Positions 1 through 12,411 of a stretch of DNA of 64,000 bases are shown piece after piece (position 1 is the first letter of the stretch; every line of letters begins with the position of its first letter). Both the position numbers and the translations under genes were made by a program. Under the pieces are notes generated by a model that was not told where the DNA came from, made no database searches, and worked only from the letters and a program-made list of their open reading frames with translations. Source of the DNA: Mangifera indica (taxonomy: Eukaryota; Streptophyta; Magnoliopsida; Sapindales; Anacardiaceae). The stretch spans positions 7,130,001 to 7,194,000 of the forward strand of contig NC_058153.1 of assembly GCF_011075055.1 (NCBI RefSeq), read 5' to 3'.

Positions 1-61
1 AGAATTGAGAAAAAAATTGTTTAGTTCAAATGAGTTATTTGAAAAATTTAAAATAGACACT

Positions 62-3000
62 AAAAGATTAGATGAGATACTTGCGTCTCAAAAAGTGATC
101 TTAATAAAGAAGGTTTAAGATATAATGAGGGTAACCCTTTTACAAACACATATAGGCCTTTAATGAAACCACATGTATTACATATGAAATGTAAGTTTTG
201 TTCATTTATTAGGCATCCTCTAATTAGGAATGGTAAACCTTTTAAAGTTAAAAAGGTTTGGGTTCTAAAGGGGATGGTTAAGACTAACATTGTTGGACCT
301 AAAACTATCTAGGCACTAAAAAGTAAATGAATCAATTTGTTTTGTAAACTTGTTATCAATTTTCCTTGAGGTTCTCTAGTAAGTGATACTTAGATAGTGG
401 ATACTCAAGGCACTTAATGGGAGATAAAAGCTTATTCTCCTCATTGTAGGCCAAAGATCAAGTTAATGTCAACTTTGGGGATAACTCCAGAGGAAGGGTT
501 ATCAGTATTGATATCAAAGGTAACTCTTCTTTCTCTATTAATGATGTATTGCTTGTTAAAGTTCTTACATATAATTTACTTAGTATAAGTTAATTATATG
601 ACAAGGGCTTCAAAATTAGTTTTCACTCTTTATGTTGTGAGATATTCAATTGTCATAGTCATTCAAATGTGTACATTATAGACTTGTATGACATTGCAAC
701 TAGAGACCTATATCTTATGTCAACCAAAGAAGAAGAAATGTGGCTATGGTATGAGAGATTAGGACATGCAAACATTGATGTTCTTCAAAAGCTTTCAAAA
801 AGAAATTTAGTTAAAGGTTTGCCAAAATTAATTTTCAAAAAGGATCATATGTGTGATGCATGTATGAAAGGCAAATAAACAAGAATATCTTTTAAACCAA
901 AAAATTGTGTTTTAACCTCAAGACTACTTTAACTTTTATATATAGATTTGTGCGGACCATTTAGAAGTACAAGTCTAGGTGGAAAACATTATTACTTTGT
1001 GATAGTTGATGATTTTTCAAGATTTACTTAGGTCTTACTTCTTGCTTATAAAAATGATGCATTTCATGCATTTGTTCCATTTGTTAAAAAAATTGTAAAA
1101 CCAAGTATGTTATACAATTACAAGTATTAGAAGTGATTATGGCAAAGAATTTAAAAATTTAAAATTTGAATCATTTTGCAATGAGCATGACATTGAGCAC
1201 AACTTTTCAGCACTTAAATGGAGTTATTGAGAGTAGAAATAGGACTTCAGAAAATATGGCTAGGACTTTGTTGTGTAAGCATGATTTATCAAGATATTGT
1301 TTGGGTGAAGCCATAAACACATTATGCTACATAAAAAATAGGGTCATGATTAGGCAATTCTTAAGAAAACTCTATATAAGCTATTCAAAGGGAAAAAACT
1401 TAATATTGCATATTATCATCCCTTTGGGTGTAAATGCTTTGTACTCAACAATAGTAGAGATAACTGAGAAAAAAATGAGGTTAAATCGGTTGAAACAATA
1501 TTTGTAGGGTACTCTATCACCTCCAAAGAGTATAAAGTTTTCAACAAGAGATATTTCTTACAAGAATCTTTACATATGGTGTTTAATGAATCTTCTAAGT
1601 GTATAAAGAATAAAAATGAAGATGAATTCATTGAGCTCATGGAAGACCTACAAATCAAAGACTCGTCTTAACTAAAAAAAGAAAAAGAAGATCATTAAGT
1701 TAAGGTTAAAGAACAAGAAGATGAACTCATGCAACCTCAAGAACCATAAAAAGAATTCGCATGTCCAAGGAATGATAAAGTGAATGAAGGAAAGGTCAGT
1801 AGGGATCCTACCCAAGGAGTAAGGATAATAGCTTCATTAAGGAATAAATGTCAATTTGTGGCATTCTTGTCACAAATAGAGCTAAAGAAGGTAGAAGAAG
1901 CTCTTGAAAATGCAAGTTGGGTGCTAGCTATGCAACAAGAATTGTATTAATTTGAGAAAAATAAAGTTTGGGAACTAGTTCTAAGGCCAACAAAATATCC
2001 CACCATCAACACAAAATAGATATACCAAAACAAAGTAGATGGAACCTGTATTGTTGTAAGAAACAAGGCTAGACTAGTTGTCTGAGACTATTTTCAAAAA
2101 GAAGGTATTGATTTTGATGAAACTTATGCTTTCATAGCTACACTAAAGGCTATTAGAATATTTCTTGCTTATGCATGCCATTTATATTTTAAATTATTTC
2201 AAATAGATGTTAAAAATGTATTTTTAAATGGTTTTTTACAAAAGAAGGTATATGTTGAACAACCTCTTGGTTTTGAAAATAATGAATTTCCAAACCATGT
2301 TTTCAAATACACAAAAGCTTTTTATGGGTTAAAGCATGCTCTTAGAGCTTGGTATGAAAGATTTAGCAATTTCCTTATTGAAAATGGTTTTACAAAGGAA
2401 AATATGGATACCATCGTATTTATAAAAAGACATAAGCATGATATTTTAATAATGTAAATTTATGTGGATGACATTATCTTCAGTGATACTAATAAATCTC
2501 TATGTAGAAAGTTTTCTAAAATGATGTGGGAGAATTTGAAACAAGTGTGATAGGGGAGCTTAACAAAATTCTTTGGTCTTTAAATCAAACAACTCAAGGA
2601 AGGAATTTTGCTCAACCAATCGAAATATGTGGACCTACTCAAAAGATTCAATATGAGTGATGCAAAGGAGCAACCACTCCTATAAGCACCTTAATCAAGC
2701 TAGATGCAAATGAGAGAGGTAAAAGAGTTGAAATTAAGACATATAGAAGCATGACAAGTGTATTATTATATTTAATGACATTTAGACTCAATATCATGTT
2801 TAGTGTATGCATGTGTGCTAGATTTCAAGCTAATCCCAATGAGTCACACTTGAATGTCATGAAAAGAATTTTAGATATCTTAAGGGCACCCCGAACATTT
2901 GTTCGTGGTATCTTAAGGGATCTTTATTCAAATTAAAGGCATTTTTGAATGCTTATTTTGGGAAATGTAGGATTAATAGAAAAAGCACAAGTGACACTTG

Positions 3001-3410
3001 TTAATTTTTAGGAAACATATTAGTCTTATGGTTTTCAAAGAAACAAAACTCGGTGGTAACTTCTACTATGAAACCTGAATATGTTTTTGTAGCTAGTTAT
3101 TGTGTACAACTTTTTTGGATGAGACAACAATTAATGGATTTTGGTTTTGAAATGAAAAATATTCCATGTTTTGTGATAATTTAAGTGCAATCCAACTTTT
3201 TAAAAATCTTATATTACATTCTAGAGCAAAGCATATAAACATTACACATCACTGTTTGCGTGATCATGTTAGCAAGGGTGATATTAAAATTGAATTTATT
3301 GTTACTACTAATCAACTTGCTGATATTTTTATTAAGCCTCTTGATAAGAATTGGTTCAACTTTATTCAAAGAGAGCTTGGTATGATCGATGAAAACCAAG
3401 TAAGTGCAAA
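62..3410 (+). pseudogene. copia A gag-pol remnant
   Basis: Would have encoded the retrotransposon polyprotein. Seen in order: the end of gag with a CCHC zinc knuckle at about 187-230 whose last Cys is replaced by Asn; a protease DSG active site at 393-401; a GAG-pre-integrase segment (WLWYERLGHA, 738-878) ending CDACMKGK; the integrase start DLCGPF at about 947; a reverse transcriptase with an intact YVDD at about 2461-2472; and RNase H (FCDNLSAIQL, then ADIFIKPL) up to about 3390. Several frameshifts and stops break it. One TAG at 1029-1031 sits where integrases have Trp. Non-functional. Confidence 0.85.
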
Positions 3411-3871
3411 ATGTTTTCAATTCTGTTATTCATGTTTACAATGATATTTTGTGTTATATAGATTGATTTTGTGATTTTTATGCTTATTGTATGCTATTTG
3501 AATGAAATGTGATTGTTTGTGATTTATTGAGAATGCTTGTACATTTACATGACATAAACACTTAACGTAAATCCAAGTCAAAGCAATTCAAACTTGTGTT
3601 CAAAGTTGGTCAAATCATGAATTACATTAAATGTCTTTAAATTAGTAAAAATATGCAAGACTCATGTTTTGAGGTATTTTGGTCATTGCAAAATCACTTT
3701 ACATACGTACAACTCTAGTATTCAAAACTTGCATGGGTGTGTTTCTTATGGTACAAATGTGCCATCAATCGACTCAACCCAATTTTTGAAAAATGCTTAT
3801 GAAATCATGTTGGGAATGACTTTAAAATTCACATGCACGATCAACTCTTTTTTTTTTAATTTAAGTTTTTT

Positions 3872-4042
3872 GGCATAGTTGGCACATTCAGATTGAGCTG
3901 CCCATGCCATTGTGCTTATAAAAAGGAATTTGATTTGGGTTAACATTTTTCAAATTAAGAAATTAATTATTATTTATAATATTTTAAAGGCATGGTTGAC
4001 ATGCTTAACTAGAGCCTTCCGTGCCATCGTACTTGTATAAAA
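3872..4042 (+). repeat. 54-bp direct repeat between pol and the envelope-like region
   Basis: Two diverged copies, 3872-3925 and 3989-4042, share the frame GGCAT.GTTG.CA, then GAGC/GAGCC, TGCCAT.GT.CTT and TATAAAA. They lie in the non-coding gap of copia A between RNase H and the envelope-like region. Function unknown. Confidence 0.5.
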
Positions 4043-4329
4043 GAAAAACGTTTTTTTCTAGTCAGTCATTTCATTTCCCAATCGACACATTTTTTTCTAA
4101 ACACAAATCCCTAACTTCTACTTGCCATTGATGCATATCCTTACCAAAATCAACAATTTTTACTTCAAAAATCACACAAAAGATGACATATAAACACATA
4201 TATGCATCATTATTTATCTTTCTCCCATGGAGTTTTGCTCCAATTAGCTTAACAAGCTTCCATGAGTTTTTTATAGTTTTTACTAGTTTTTCAAATTTTG
4301 TGCGACAAGTTCATCTCAATGGGTCCAAG

Positions 4330-5515
4330 AACTGAGAGAATAATGACAACAAATACCTTTTAAAATGCTCATGTTAGAGTTTCTCCTTGTGTCATTATTA
4401 TAAGAAATGATGCTCAAAAGGATTGTTTGGAAATAATCAGGCACAAGGATGTTCACGTGGGTAAATGTGTTTATTTGCCTATTTTAAAGGAAGTTGGAAT
4501 TGCAAATGAGTTTAAAGAGATAACAAATAGAATGAAATCGAAGAATTTATTTGCATAAAATATGATTCATACAAAAATTTAGTGTATGAGTTTTATAGTT
4601 CTTTAAAGTTGAGAATAGATGAAAGAGATAATATTTTAGATTATATAATGAGATTTAGATTGCATGGTGAGCCTTGTGAGGTCACTCCAAAAGAACTTGC
4701 TCAATGGTTAGAGTGTGATTGTGAAGGCATGTTGAATACCCTTAAAAACTTCAATTAATCTGATTTTTGGAATGAATTAGGGGGAAGGGAAACATACCAT
4801 TTGCATTTGTCCAAATCAACAAAATTAAACAATCCTACTATAGAGTGCTTTATAGAATTATCACTTATATTTTAAATGCTCGAACGAATTTGAATGGACA
4901 AGTTTCAGTTTAAGATTTAAAGTTGATGTTTGCTACTTATTATAAGATACTGGTTGACATTGCTAGATGACTTATTCATAAACTGTACTCGATCAAGAAT
5001 GATAAGCATGCAATTTCATTCGGGATGCTTACCTCAGTTATTATTGTGAAATTTGAGTTAAACTTAGAAGCAGAGGATCTTGACCACTGCCTTAAATTCA
5101 AATAGTTAGACTTCTTTACCACTCCATCCTTAGTAAAAATGGAATTGTTGGAAAAAGACTAATGAAGTGGTTATAGATTTAGATAACACCGTCCAAGGCA
5201 TCAAAGAATTATTTAAGTAAAGAAGAATGGTTTCTCATGTTTAACAAGCTAAAGATCAAATGGATGTTCTTCTTATTGCTTAGAGTCAACCAAGTGATAT
5301 CCCTAGACCAAGCTTTCAATTTGATAAGCAACCAAGAATGGAAGAAGAAGAGTTTAAGAACCTCTTCCAAGACCATTTCACTCATATGTTGAACTTTATG
5401 AGAGAAGGATTTCAAGCAATGCAACTTCATCTTTAGAGATAAGATGAGATCTTTTAGAGGAAAAATCAGATTATGTAAGAACAAGAACACTTAAGACAAT
5501 ATCATGAGAGCTTTT
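4330..5515 (+). pseudogene. Envelope-like / plant-transposon-protein ORF remnant of copia A
   Basis: After one frameshift near 4557 the + strand reads KYDSYKNLVYEFYSSLKLRI, then a stretch with GEPCEVTPKELAQWLECDCEG. This resembles the plant LTR-element protein family often annotated as 'putative plant transposon protein', found as the envelope-like ORF of Sireviruses and Athila elements. A later stretch (about 5290-5515) is rich in Glu, Gln, Phe and Met and may have been coiled-coil. Many stops are present. The position after RNase H and before the purine tract and 3' LTR fits an envelope-like ORF. The family call rests on pattern memory, not on a search. Confidence 0.5.
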
Positions 5516-6107
5516 GATAGGAATTTTGGGGATGGATAGACAAAATTAATGGTCATGCATTTCGTTCCCATTTTTAATATCATGTCATTTTTTTCCTTAT
5601 GCTGCATAGGTTTTTAGTTCATTTTGAACTTTAGTTATCCATGTTTAGTTACCTTATTTTGTTTAAAACTTGGACGTTATTTAAACCTTGACATCAAATT
5701 CTGGCCACAAATATGTTTACATGTCTTTTTGATCAATGGTTGTTTTTGCGTAGATGCTAGTATATTTGATATATGTGTTTAATTGTTTTTTATGCTTGAA
5801 TATTGGATTGGTTGGAAGATGCTTGAATTTTATTGATAATATATTGAGAGTGTAATTTTATAGATTTTTGATTGATAATAAAAAGAGAAAGAAGAGAAAA
5901 TATAGAAAAGATTATGTCAATATTTTTCCAAAATTTTAAATTAGTAAAATTTCTTGCTTTAACAAACTTGTTAATGAATTTTTGAACAAAATGTTAAAGT
6001 GAGAAGAGTGCTAAAGGCTCAAAATGAAAGGTAGTAAATTTGATATAAAACGAAATTTCTCTTCTGAATCAAACTTAGTTTTTATCATCAATAAAAAAGA
6101 AGAAGAT

Positions 6108-6715
6108 TGTTAGACCCCTAGTATTTTGATGATGATAAAAACAAAATTAAAAGTGTTAACATGTCCAAAAAATGTGTCCAAGCATCACAAAATGGACAAA
6201 AGTGTGAAATTTGCATAATGGAAACTAGAACGACTTGATCTTCATGTGGAACATCTAGTTTATGAAAAAATGGAAGCTAGACACCAAACTATGCACTAAT
6301 TATGCTCCACCCATACAACCTTTTGGAATTTGTGCTAAGTTTTAAAGAAAATGATGGATGCTAATTATGCTTCATCTTAATGCCCAACCATGCTAAGCAA
6401 GGTCTAGTTGTGCTCTTCATCTTGATGTCTAGCCATGCTAATCATTCCAACCGTGTTACATCATACCTAGGAAGCAAAGTCCAACCGTGTTATTTTATCC
6501 TTGGTCTAGTTGTGCATCTTTCTTTGCTAATCATGCATGATGAGTAGTCAAAGTGTTTCAAAGTCAAAGCTTCAATGTCTAATCGTGCTCCAATTGTGCC
6601 AATTGTGCCATATGCAATTTCAAGTCATTCTATATACTGTGTTCAAGTCAACATAGACGCTTTTCATACCTACCTATTTGATCAGTGCCAACAAAACTTT
6701 CCAAATTGTATTTGT
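6108..6715 (+). repeat. 3' LTR of copia A, right-truncated
   Basis: Starts TGTTAGACCC directly after a purine-rich tract. The first 40 bases include TTTGATGATGATAAAAAC, the kind of start seen in Sirevirus LTRs. It contains several degenerate copies of a short motif around 'accgtgct/accatgct' (about 6380-6600). The end is set at about 6715, where gypsy A gag similarity begins; the terminal CA was not identified. Confidence 0.6.
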
Positions 6716-8290
6716 TTGAAAACATCCAAAACTTTCCAAATTGTTGATCAAGCTTTTCTTTTTGGAACCTTTGAGGAAAAGACAAAGGTGTAGTATACGT
6801 TTTGGATGACACTTTCTTTTTAAGAGCTTCTTGAACACTTTCCTCAACCTTTTTGTTTAATAGGCCTTCTTCACCAAGCTTTTTAGTTTCTTTTTACTTA
6901 CCTTTATCATCAACCTTATTTTCAAGCTTGTTTGTAGGTTCACTTAACTTCTTTGTTGACCCAACTACACCTTAAGTATCTTATTATATGTAGCTAATTG
7001 ATCAACTTTATAGGTAAGTTATTGAATGACTTTATCTTAGGCATTAGCTTTTTGTTTTTGAGCAGGATAAAGTTATCTATCATCAATTCCTAATTTGCTT
7101 TCTCCTTTTAAGGACATTGAGAATGATGTAGAAGCAGTGAGTTAGTGTGTTTACCCTGAAACCCCAGAGGTGGCTATTTAAAATTTTGGTCTGTGTTGGA
7201 AGTATTGGCTTGGTTTGACCATATGAAGTTTGGGTCATTCCTTTAACCTTGATTATATATGTTTGAGTAAGAATTACCTTATACCTTTTGGTTATAGTAG
7301 AGAAATTTCACTTGCTCATTTGTAGGCTCATGTACATAGTAGGTACCCAATTAACATTCATAACTCACATGATCTCCACCATGTATCTTATAAGTAGAAG
7401 TATTTATAATCTTCATATCTAGCCTTTTTAATTTCTTTGCTAATGCTTGCAATTTAGCATTCATAATGGTAATTCTATCTACCTCATGCACTCTCAAAGG
7501 TCTTCTATGACTAGCTCTATCATTAGACCATTTCAATTACTGGAAGCCATTTCTTTAAGCAATTAAAAAGTCACATAAGATGTTTTACCCAATATTGACT
7601 CATAAGCAGTTGTATCTAGAATATTTGTCAAAGAATAAAAAAGACCATTGTAAAAAGGTTAAACAAGTAACTAATCAGACAAACCATGATAGGGACACTG
7701 TCTTTGTAAATCCTTAAACCTCGTCCAAGCTTCATATAAACATTTATCATCCTTTTGGTAAAAAGTGGCGATAACATTTCTTAATTTAATAGTTTTACTA
7801 GGTGGGAAATATTTTGTAAGGAAAGCTTGAGAAAGTGATTACCAGGTAGTAAATGTACTGAGTGCCCTAGAATCTAACCACCCAGTCACTATATCCCTCA
7901 ATAAAAATGAAAATAACCTTAATTTAACTACATTATCAAGAACCCCATTCATCTTGAAGGTGTCATATATTTGAGAGAAACACAACAAGTAGACATGTGG
8001 ATCCTCGTTTGCTAACCCTCTAAATTGATTTTATTGTACTATTTGAATAATGAAAGGTTTGATCTTGAACTTGTTAGCATCCACAGTAGGCCGCATAACA
8101 CTAGAACAACTATCATGAGTAGTAAGTATAACATTTTCATGAAAAGCTCGTTGATTGTTGTTATTATTCGTCATTACTACTCTTTGTCTAGCTTGTCTTT
8201 CTCTTGTACGCCTTTTAAAGTTTCTCTCAATTTTTGGGTCAAATTCTAATAATTCTAGATTTTGAGATCTCATCATAAACTAATAAAGCA
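6716..8290 (-). pseudogene. gypsy A gag remnant
   Basis: Minus-strand reading gives the typical gag opening of Athila/Tat elements: an EFDPKIER segment, an Asn-run, then ANKFKIKPFIIQIVQ (to 8031), followed by NQFRGLANEDPHVYL, a LRLFSFLLRD segment and KYFPPSKT. The C-terminal part includes HEVDRITIMNAKLQALAKKL (7351-7536), a YNQGxRNDPNF segment and a FPQRFKKKKLDQQFGKF segment near 6720-6800 that normally sits between gag and protease. Several stops and frameshifts break it. It has the same layout as gypsy B gag, so the two are related families. Confidence 0.8.
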
Positions 8291-8404
8291 CTTACAAGAA
8301 AAGAAACAAAACAAGAAGAAATCAAAAAGTAAAGAAAATAAAGTGAAATAGAACTCTAGTCTAGTCAAACTACAAATTATACTATTATCAACAAAGCACC
8401 AATC

Positions 8405-8426
8405 CTTGGAAACGACACCAAAAACT
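8405..8426 (-). other. Primer-binding site of gypsy A
   Basis: Minus strand reads TTTTTGGTGTCGTTTCC directly after the LTR end. This is a slightly decayed form of the TTTTTGGCGCCGTTGCC block that follows the 5' LTR in many Athila/Tat elements. The same block follows the gypsy B LTR. Confidence 0.65.
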
Positions 8427-9690
8427 TGTTGCCTATGACTTCTAAGTATATGAGTCAATAAAGTAATATAGAAAGATATTAGTTCCACAAGGATTGGTTG
8501 TCGAATTCTAGTTTGTTTTGTAATTAAGATTAATTTGAGAAATAAAAGACTATAAAGGGAAATTGACTTAAAATGAATTACAATACAAACTAATTAGCCA
8601 AAATTGTTAAAAAGTAATACACATCCAACAAAATTAATGTAAAATACCAATATAAAAGACCTAGAGTTTATGATTTCACTATCAATTACTTAACAATTGC
8701 AAAAGAATCCAATTAAGATTAATGATGAAATGAATTGTTGATAGGTAATTATCCTATATTACCCAATTCCTCTCTTAAGGTTAATTAGACGTGTTAAAAT
8801 TAAAACCTTACTTACTTTAGTGGTATAGTGTTAATCAAAACCCATTAATTTCTTTAACAATCAATTTACCCACAAAGAATTTATATTTATCTCTAAATAA
8901 AATCCTAGGTTTATCCACAACATGAACTAATTGAGTATATTTCTTAATAGCACACATCGATCTACAAACAAGCATGACATTGGGCCTTAACACCAAGTAA
9001 GAAATTAAAAACACAATTACTAAATTAAACATTCATCATTATTGATCAACAGTCAAAACTTATTACATAATTTTTGTGAATTTATAGATTAATCATAAAC
9101 CTTAGCAAAGGAATTTAGCTACTCATAGTAAACAAGTCAAAACTACAAAATAAGTTGAAGAAAGAGACATTTTAATTAATCAAAGAAGACATTAAGAGAG
9201 ATAAGAAAAACACTAAGGTCTTCAAATCTTGATACTCTTAGGTCTTTCTTATTTGATCTTTAATCTTCAATCCTTTCCTTGTTTCTTAAAGTTTTTTCTC
9301 TCTAGAAGTCTTTTGGGTTGCTATATTTTTGTGATGGGGAAGTGAAAAAGATGAAACTTCCTTGATATGGTAAGCCACTGAACCCTATTTTCCTATTTTA
9401 AATTTTATTTTCACTTAGTAATTATGGATACAATTATGACCATAAGACTATTTATAATTGTCCATTGCCTCATTTTCTAAACTTTTCTTATTTGTACCTT
9501 TAAACTTTTATTTCCATTCCAAGATGGTTTGAGCATTTCTAAAACATCTAAAACATGATTTAAAGTGCAAATATAAGATGAAGCCATACAAAATAAATAA
9601 AACTTAAAGATTTCGACAAAATAAACAACAAATTCACTTCAAAAGTATACTATTATAAAAACTATTTGTGTGTATTTCTTATACACATCA
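8427..9690 (-). repeat. 5' LTR of gypsy A (about 1264 bp)
   Basis: On the minus strand it starts TGATGTGTATAAGAAATACA and ends ATAGGCAACA, five bases before the primer-binding site. No second copy of this LTR was found in the window. Confidence 0.6.
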
Positions 9691-9799
9691 ATAATGGCTT
9701 AAGTTCTACTTGTGGTGCATCTTTTGTGGATAACTATAGTGCATTTATACTTGATCTTATTACTTTCGAATTTAAAATTTCAAACTTGATACGTGTTAT

Positions 9800-11331
9800 T
9801 GTTCCTACTATTTCATCTTAAATTGAAAGATTCATGAATCAGGATCCTAATGCATATAGATACAAATGGTCCAATAGGAGTAATAATTTCCAAGAGTATT
9901 TGGAACATTTTGTTTCTGAGTAAAAAAGTTGTTTTCAAGTATTGTTTGATAACTTCTAGGTACTATGCATATGCTGCGATTTTAGTATTCTTATGGGTTG
10001 TTAAACCATTATGGATTACATAGGATTCTAATACATCATTCGACAATACTTCTTTAAGCATCTTGTGTATGCATTTTTTTGTGATATCCATCCTGCAACA
10101 TGAATTCACAACAGAAGTTTGTGTAATTGATTTAAACACATTAAATTCTACCTTTCCTTGCCTGATTTTGAATGTCAGTTTTTCATTCTTTAGGTATATG
10201 ATGGCTCTTATAGTTGCTAGAAATGGTCACCTGAGGATATGAGGATATGGATATCCTCCTCCATCTCCAATACTATGAAGTCTACTAGGATATAAAACTT
10301 GCTACACTTATAGGAATGTTTTCTAGCACTCTACTTAGATTTTAATTGATCTATTGACTAATTGTAGAGTTATTATTTTAGGTTTGAGTTATCTGATGTC
10401 TAGCCTTTTATAGATAGATAATAGCATGAGGTTGATACTAACACCTATGTCTTTTAATACCCTACTGAATGATTTGTTTCCTACCAAGCATGGTATAAAG
10501 AAACTTCCTAGGTCTTTTAGTTTCAATGGTATTTATTTTGAAAGATTGTAATATACTCTTTTGAGAGGGCTACAATCTTGAATTCTTCTAAGTTCCTTTT
10601 ATTTAAAAATATTTCTTTAAAAAATTTGACGTATGTAGGTATTTGTGTTATTGCTTCTATGAATGACACATAGAGGTGTATGTGCTAGAATATTTATATG
10701 AATTTGTTGAATTATTGATCTCGTTTTGCCTTTTGATACATTTAAGGGAATGGGATAACATGCGATACTAGGTTTGCCCTAAGTCTTTTTCCTCTTGTTT
10801 TTTAGTTGCTTATATAACTTTTATCACATCTTTTTCTCTATTTGTATCTGTGCCTTTGTTTAAAGAGTCCTTTGGTATGACTGGCTTATTTAGATGGGTT
10901 GATTCTAGAGTTCCATCCATGGTTTTACTTCTAGTAGTTATAGCTTGGCATTGTTCCCTTAGATTTATCAATTGGCTTGGTAGCTTCTTTTGATCGTGTG
11001 AGTTTGATGAAGAGGTTTGCTAAATTAGTTGTACCTTGAGCATTCTATTATAAGTGGTCAATTATTTTATCTTTTTAGTAAGTTGCTTGATGGCTTCTTC
11101 TTGAGCTTATGTCTTTTGGTTATAGGCTTGTATAAAGTTTTCCATTATCAAATCTATACTCGGATTTTACTCCTTTTACATAAGATGCAAAGGTTATTGC
11201 AATGCTCTATTTTGAAATCTAGGTGATGGTGGCTTGAAATTCTAGCTTACAATATTAGGAACTAACTTGCTATTCCATGAGAAGTTTGGGTGATTTCTTT
11301 ATCCTAGATTATAATTATTTGAATAAAAGTT
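9800..11331 (-). pseudogene. gypsy B gag C-terminus and protease remnant
   Basis: Just inside the copia C junction the minus strand reads NNYNLG, a stop, RNHPNFSW, the conserved gag end of Athila/Tat elements. Further down (about 10300-10150) are FIVLEMEEDIHI, a block matching the region after the aspartic protease active site, and HFLATIRAII. Then comes KLTFKIRQGKVEFNVF, as in the normal protease tail. Stops are frequent. The stretch 9691-9850 has no confident domain. Confidence 0.7.
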
Positions 11332-11336
11332 GTGTT
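11332..11336. repeat. Target-site duplication GTGTT, left of copia C
   Basis: GTGTT here matches GTGTT at 15945-15949. Removing copia C and one copy restores continuous gypsy B gag sequence, which confirms the insertion ends. Confidence 0.8.
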
Positions 11337-12395
11337 TTAAAGGCATTGATAACCGACAGCACACTTGAATTAAAAATTTTTAAAACAAAGAATCTTAAAA
11401 ACGCCAACCATGATACATCTTATAGAACATATATTCATGAATCATGAGAAACACTTATAGGGCTTGAGAGTAAGTCTTATCCAATCCTCAAGAGGTGATG
11501 CCTTGGTATCCACACAGAACATGAATATGTAAGAGGCAATCTAGGGATAAGGCTACTAGGGTTTCCTTTTTGGATTAAGTGTGCTCATAGGAAGAAAGAG
11601 AGAAAAACATAAAACCTACGACTAGGGTTTCTATTGTTATGTGTTCTTGTATTAGTTTAATTCTAATGCACATTTTAAATATGTGTAGGTTTGGAAATAT
11701 CTCAAAACAGGGTCCAAAGACATAAATACCCTTGAAACATATCTGAGGATATTTCAAGTACAATAAGGATTTCATCTAAACCCAACACCCTTAACACATG
11801 CACTGTTCGCATGTAAACATGCATAACCAGCATGTTTCATGCTTACACTGATAACACACAAGTGTCACCCGACAAACATCAAGCCGTACATGGGTGGCAC
11901 TAAAAATGTGTCACCTAGTATGGTTTTAAGCCTTCCACAACCAGACAATATTCTAGTTGTGCCATGCCTTTTATAATTTTGCATGGTGACACCCAACACC
12001 ATGTACACCAAGTTCAACTTAGTCGAAATGTGGTTAGCCAAGTTCTCTCTTTCTCTAAACGCTAAGATTATTACCAAATAATCTTCTCCTCTAGGTTTAA
12101 ATCAACTCTTATATGTGTGTGCTCTATAAATTCTTTATCAAACTGTAGTGTCTAAATTAAGGCTAAATTTAGACACAAACTAAGATTATCCTCTAGCAAA
12201 GCATATGGGCACTTAGATGACAAAGTGTCGCATACATCTTTTAAGCTTTTACAACATCACAGTTGTGTGTAATTTAATCCTTTCATCAACTAATATCTCT
12301 TAAGGTTGAGACATAGAAAAATGTCTATCTCAATAGTTCCTTAGTATGAACTGATATATATCAATGACTAACATATATTAGACAATAACCATTTA
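11337..12395 (-). repeat. 3' LTR of copia C, truncated (about 1.06 kb)
   Basis: Aligns by eye with 14236-15300, sharing for example the blocks around GTTTTTGTTGTGT-like at 11620 and 14560, GCCATGCCTTTTATAATTTTGC at 11961 and ATATATCAATGA at 12356. Homology stops near 12395, about 650 bp short of the full LTR length. The missing part is the U3 start. Confidence 0.8.
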
Positions 12396-12411
12396 TCATA
12401 ATCTAGACTTG

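Larger units (their letters stand above)
1..6715 (+). mobile_element. Ty1/copia element A (Sirevirus-like), 5' end outside window
   Basis: A decayed copia retrotransposon in the order gag end, protease, integrase, reverse transcriptase, RNase H, an extra downstream coding region, then a 3' LTR. The long region between pol and the 3' LTR (about 2.7 kb) and its envelope-like content point to the Sirevirus lineage, which carries such an extra ORF. A purine-rich tract (6091-6106) precedes an LTR that starts TGTTAG at 6108. The 5' LTR is left of the window. The right end near 6715 is inferred from where gypsy gag similarity begins on the other strand. Confidence 0.8.
6716..9690 (-). mobile_element. 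Ty3/gypsy element A (Athila/Tat-like), 5' part only
   Basis: Read on the minus strand: a 5' LTR (9690 down to 8427), a primer-binding site and a gag pseudogene ending near 6716 against the copia A LTR. Protease, reverse transcriptase and integrase are missing. The LTR lies directly against the protease-side remnant of gypsy B (9691 upward), so gypsy A probably inserted into gypsy B or was joined to it by deletion. No target duplication could be assigned. Confidence 0.75.

Noticed and set aside
8025..8249. Plus-strand 74-codon frame
   Set aside because: Antisense to the gypsy A gag, which has clear family motifs on the other strand.
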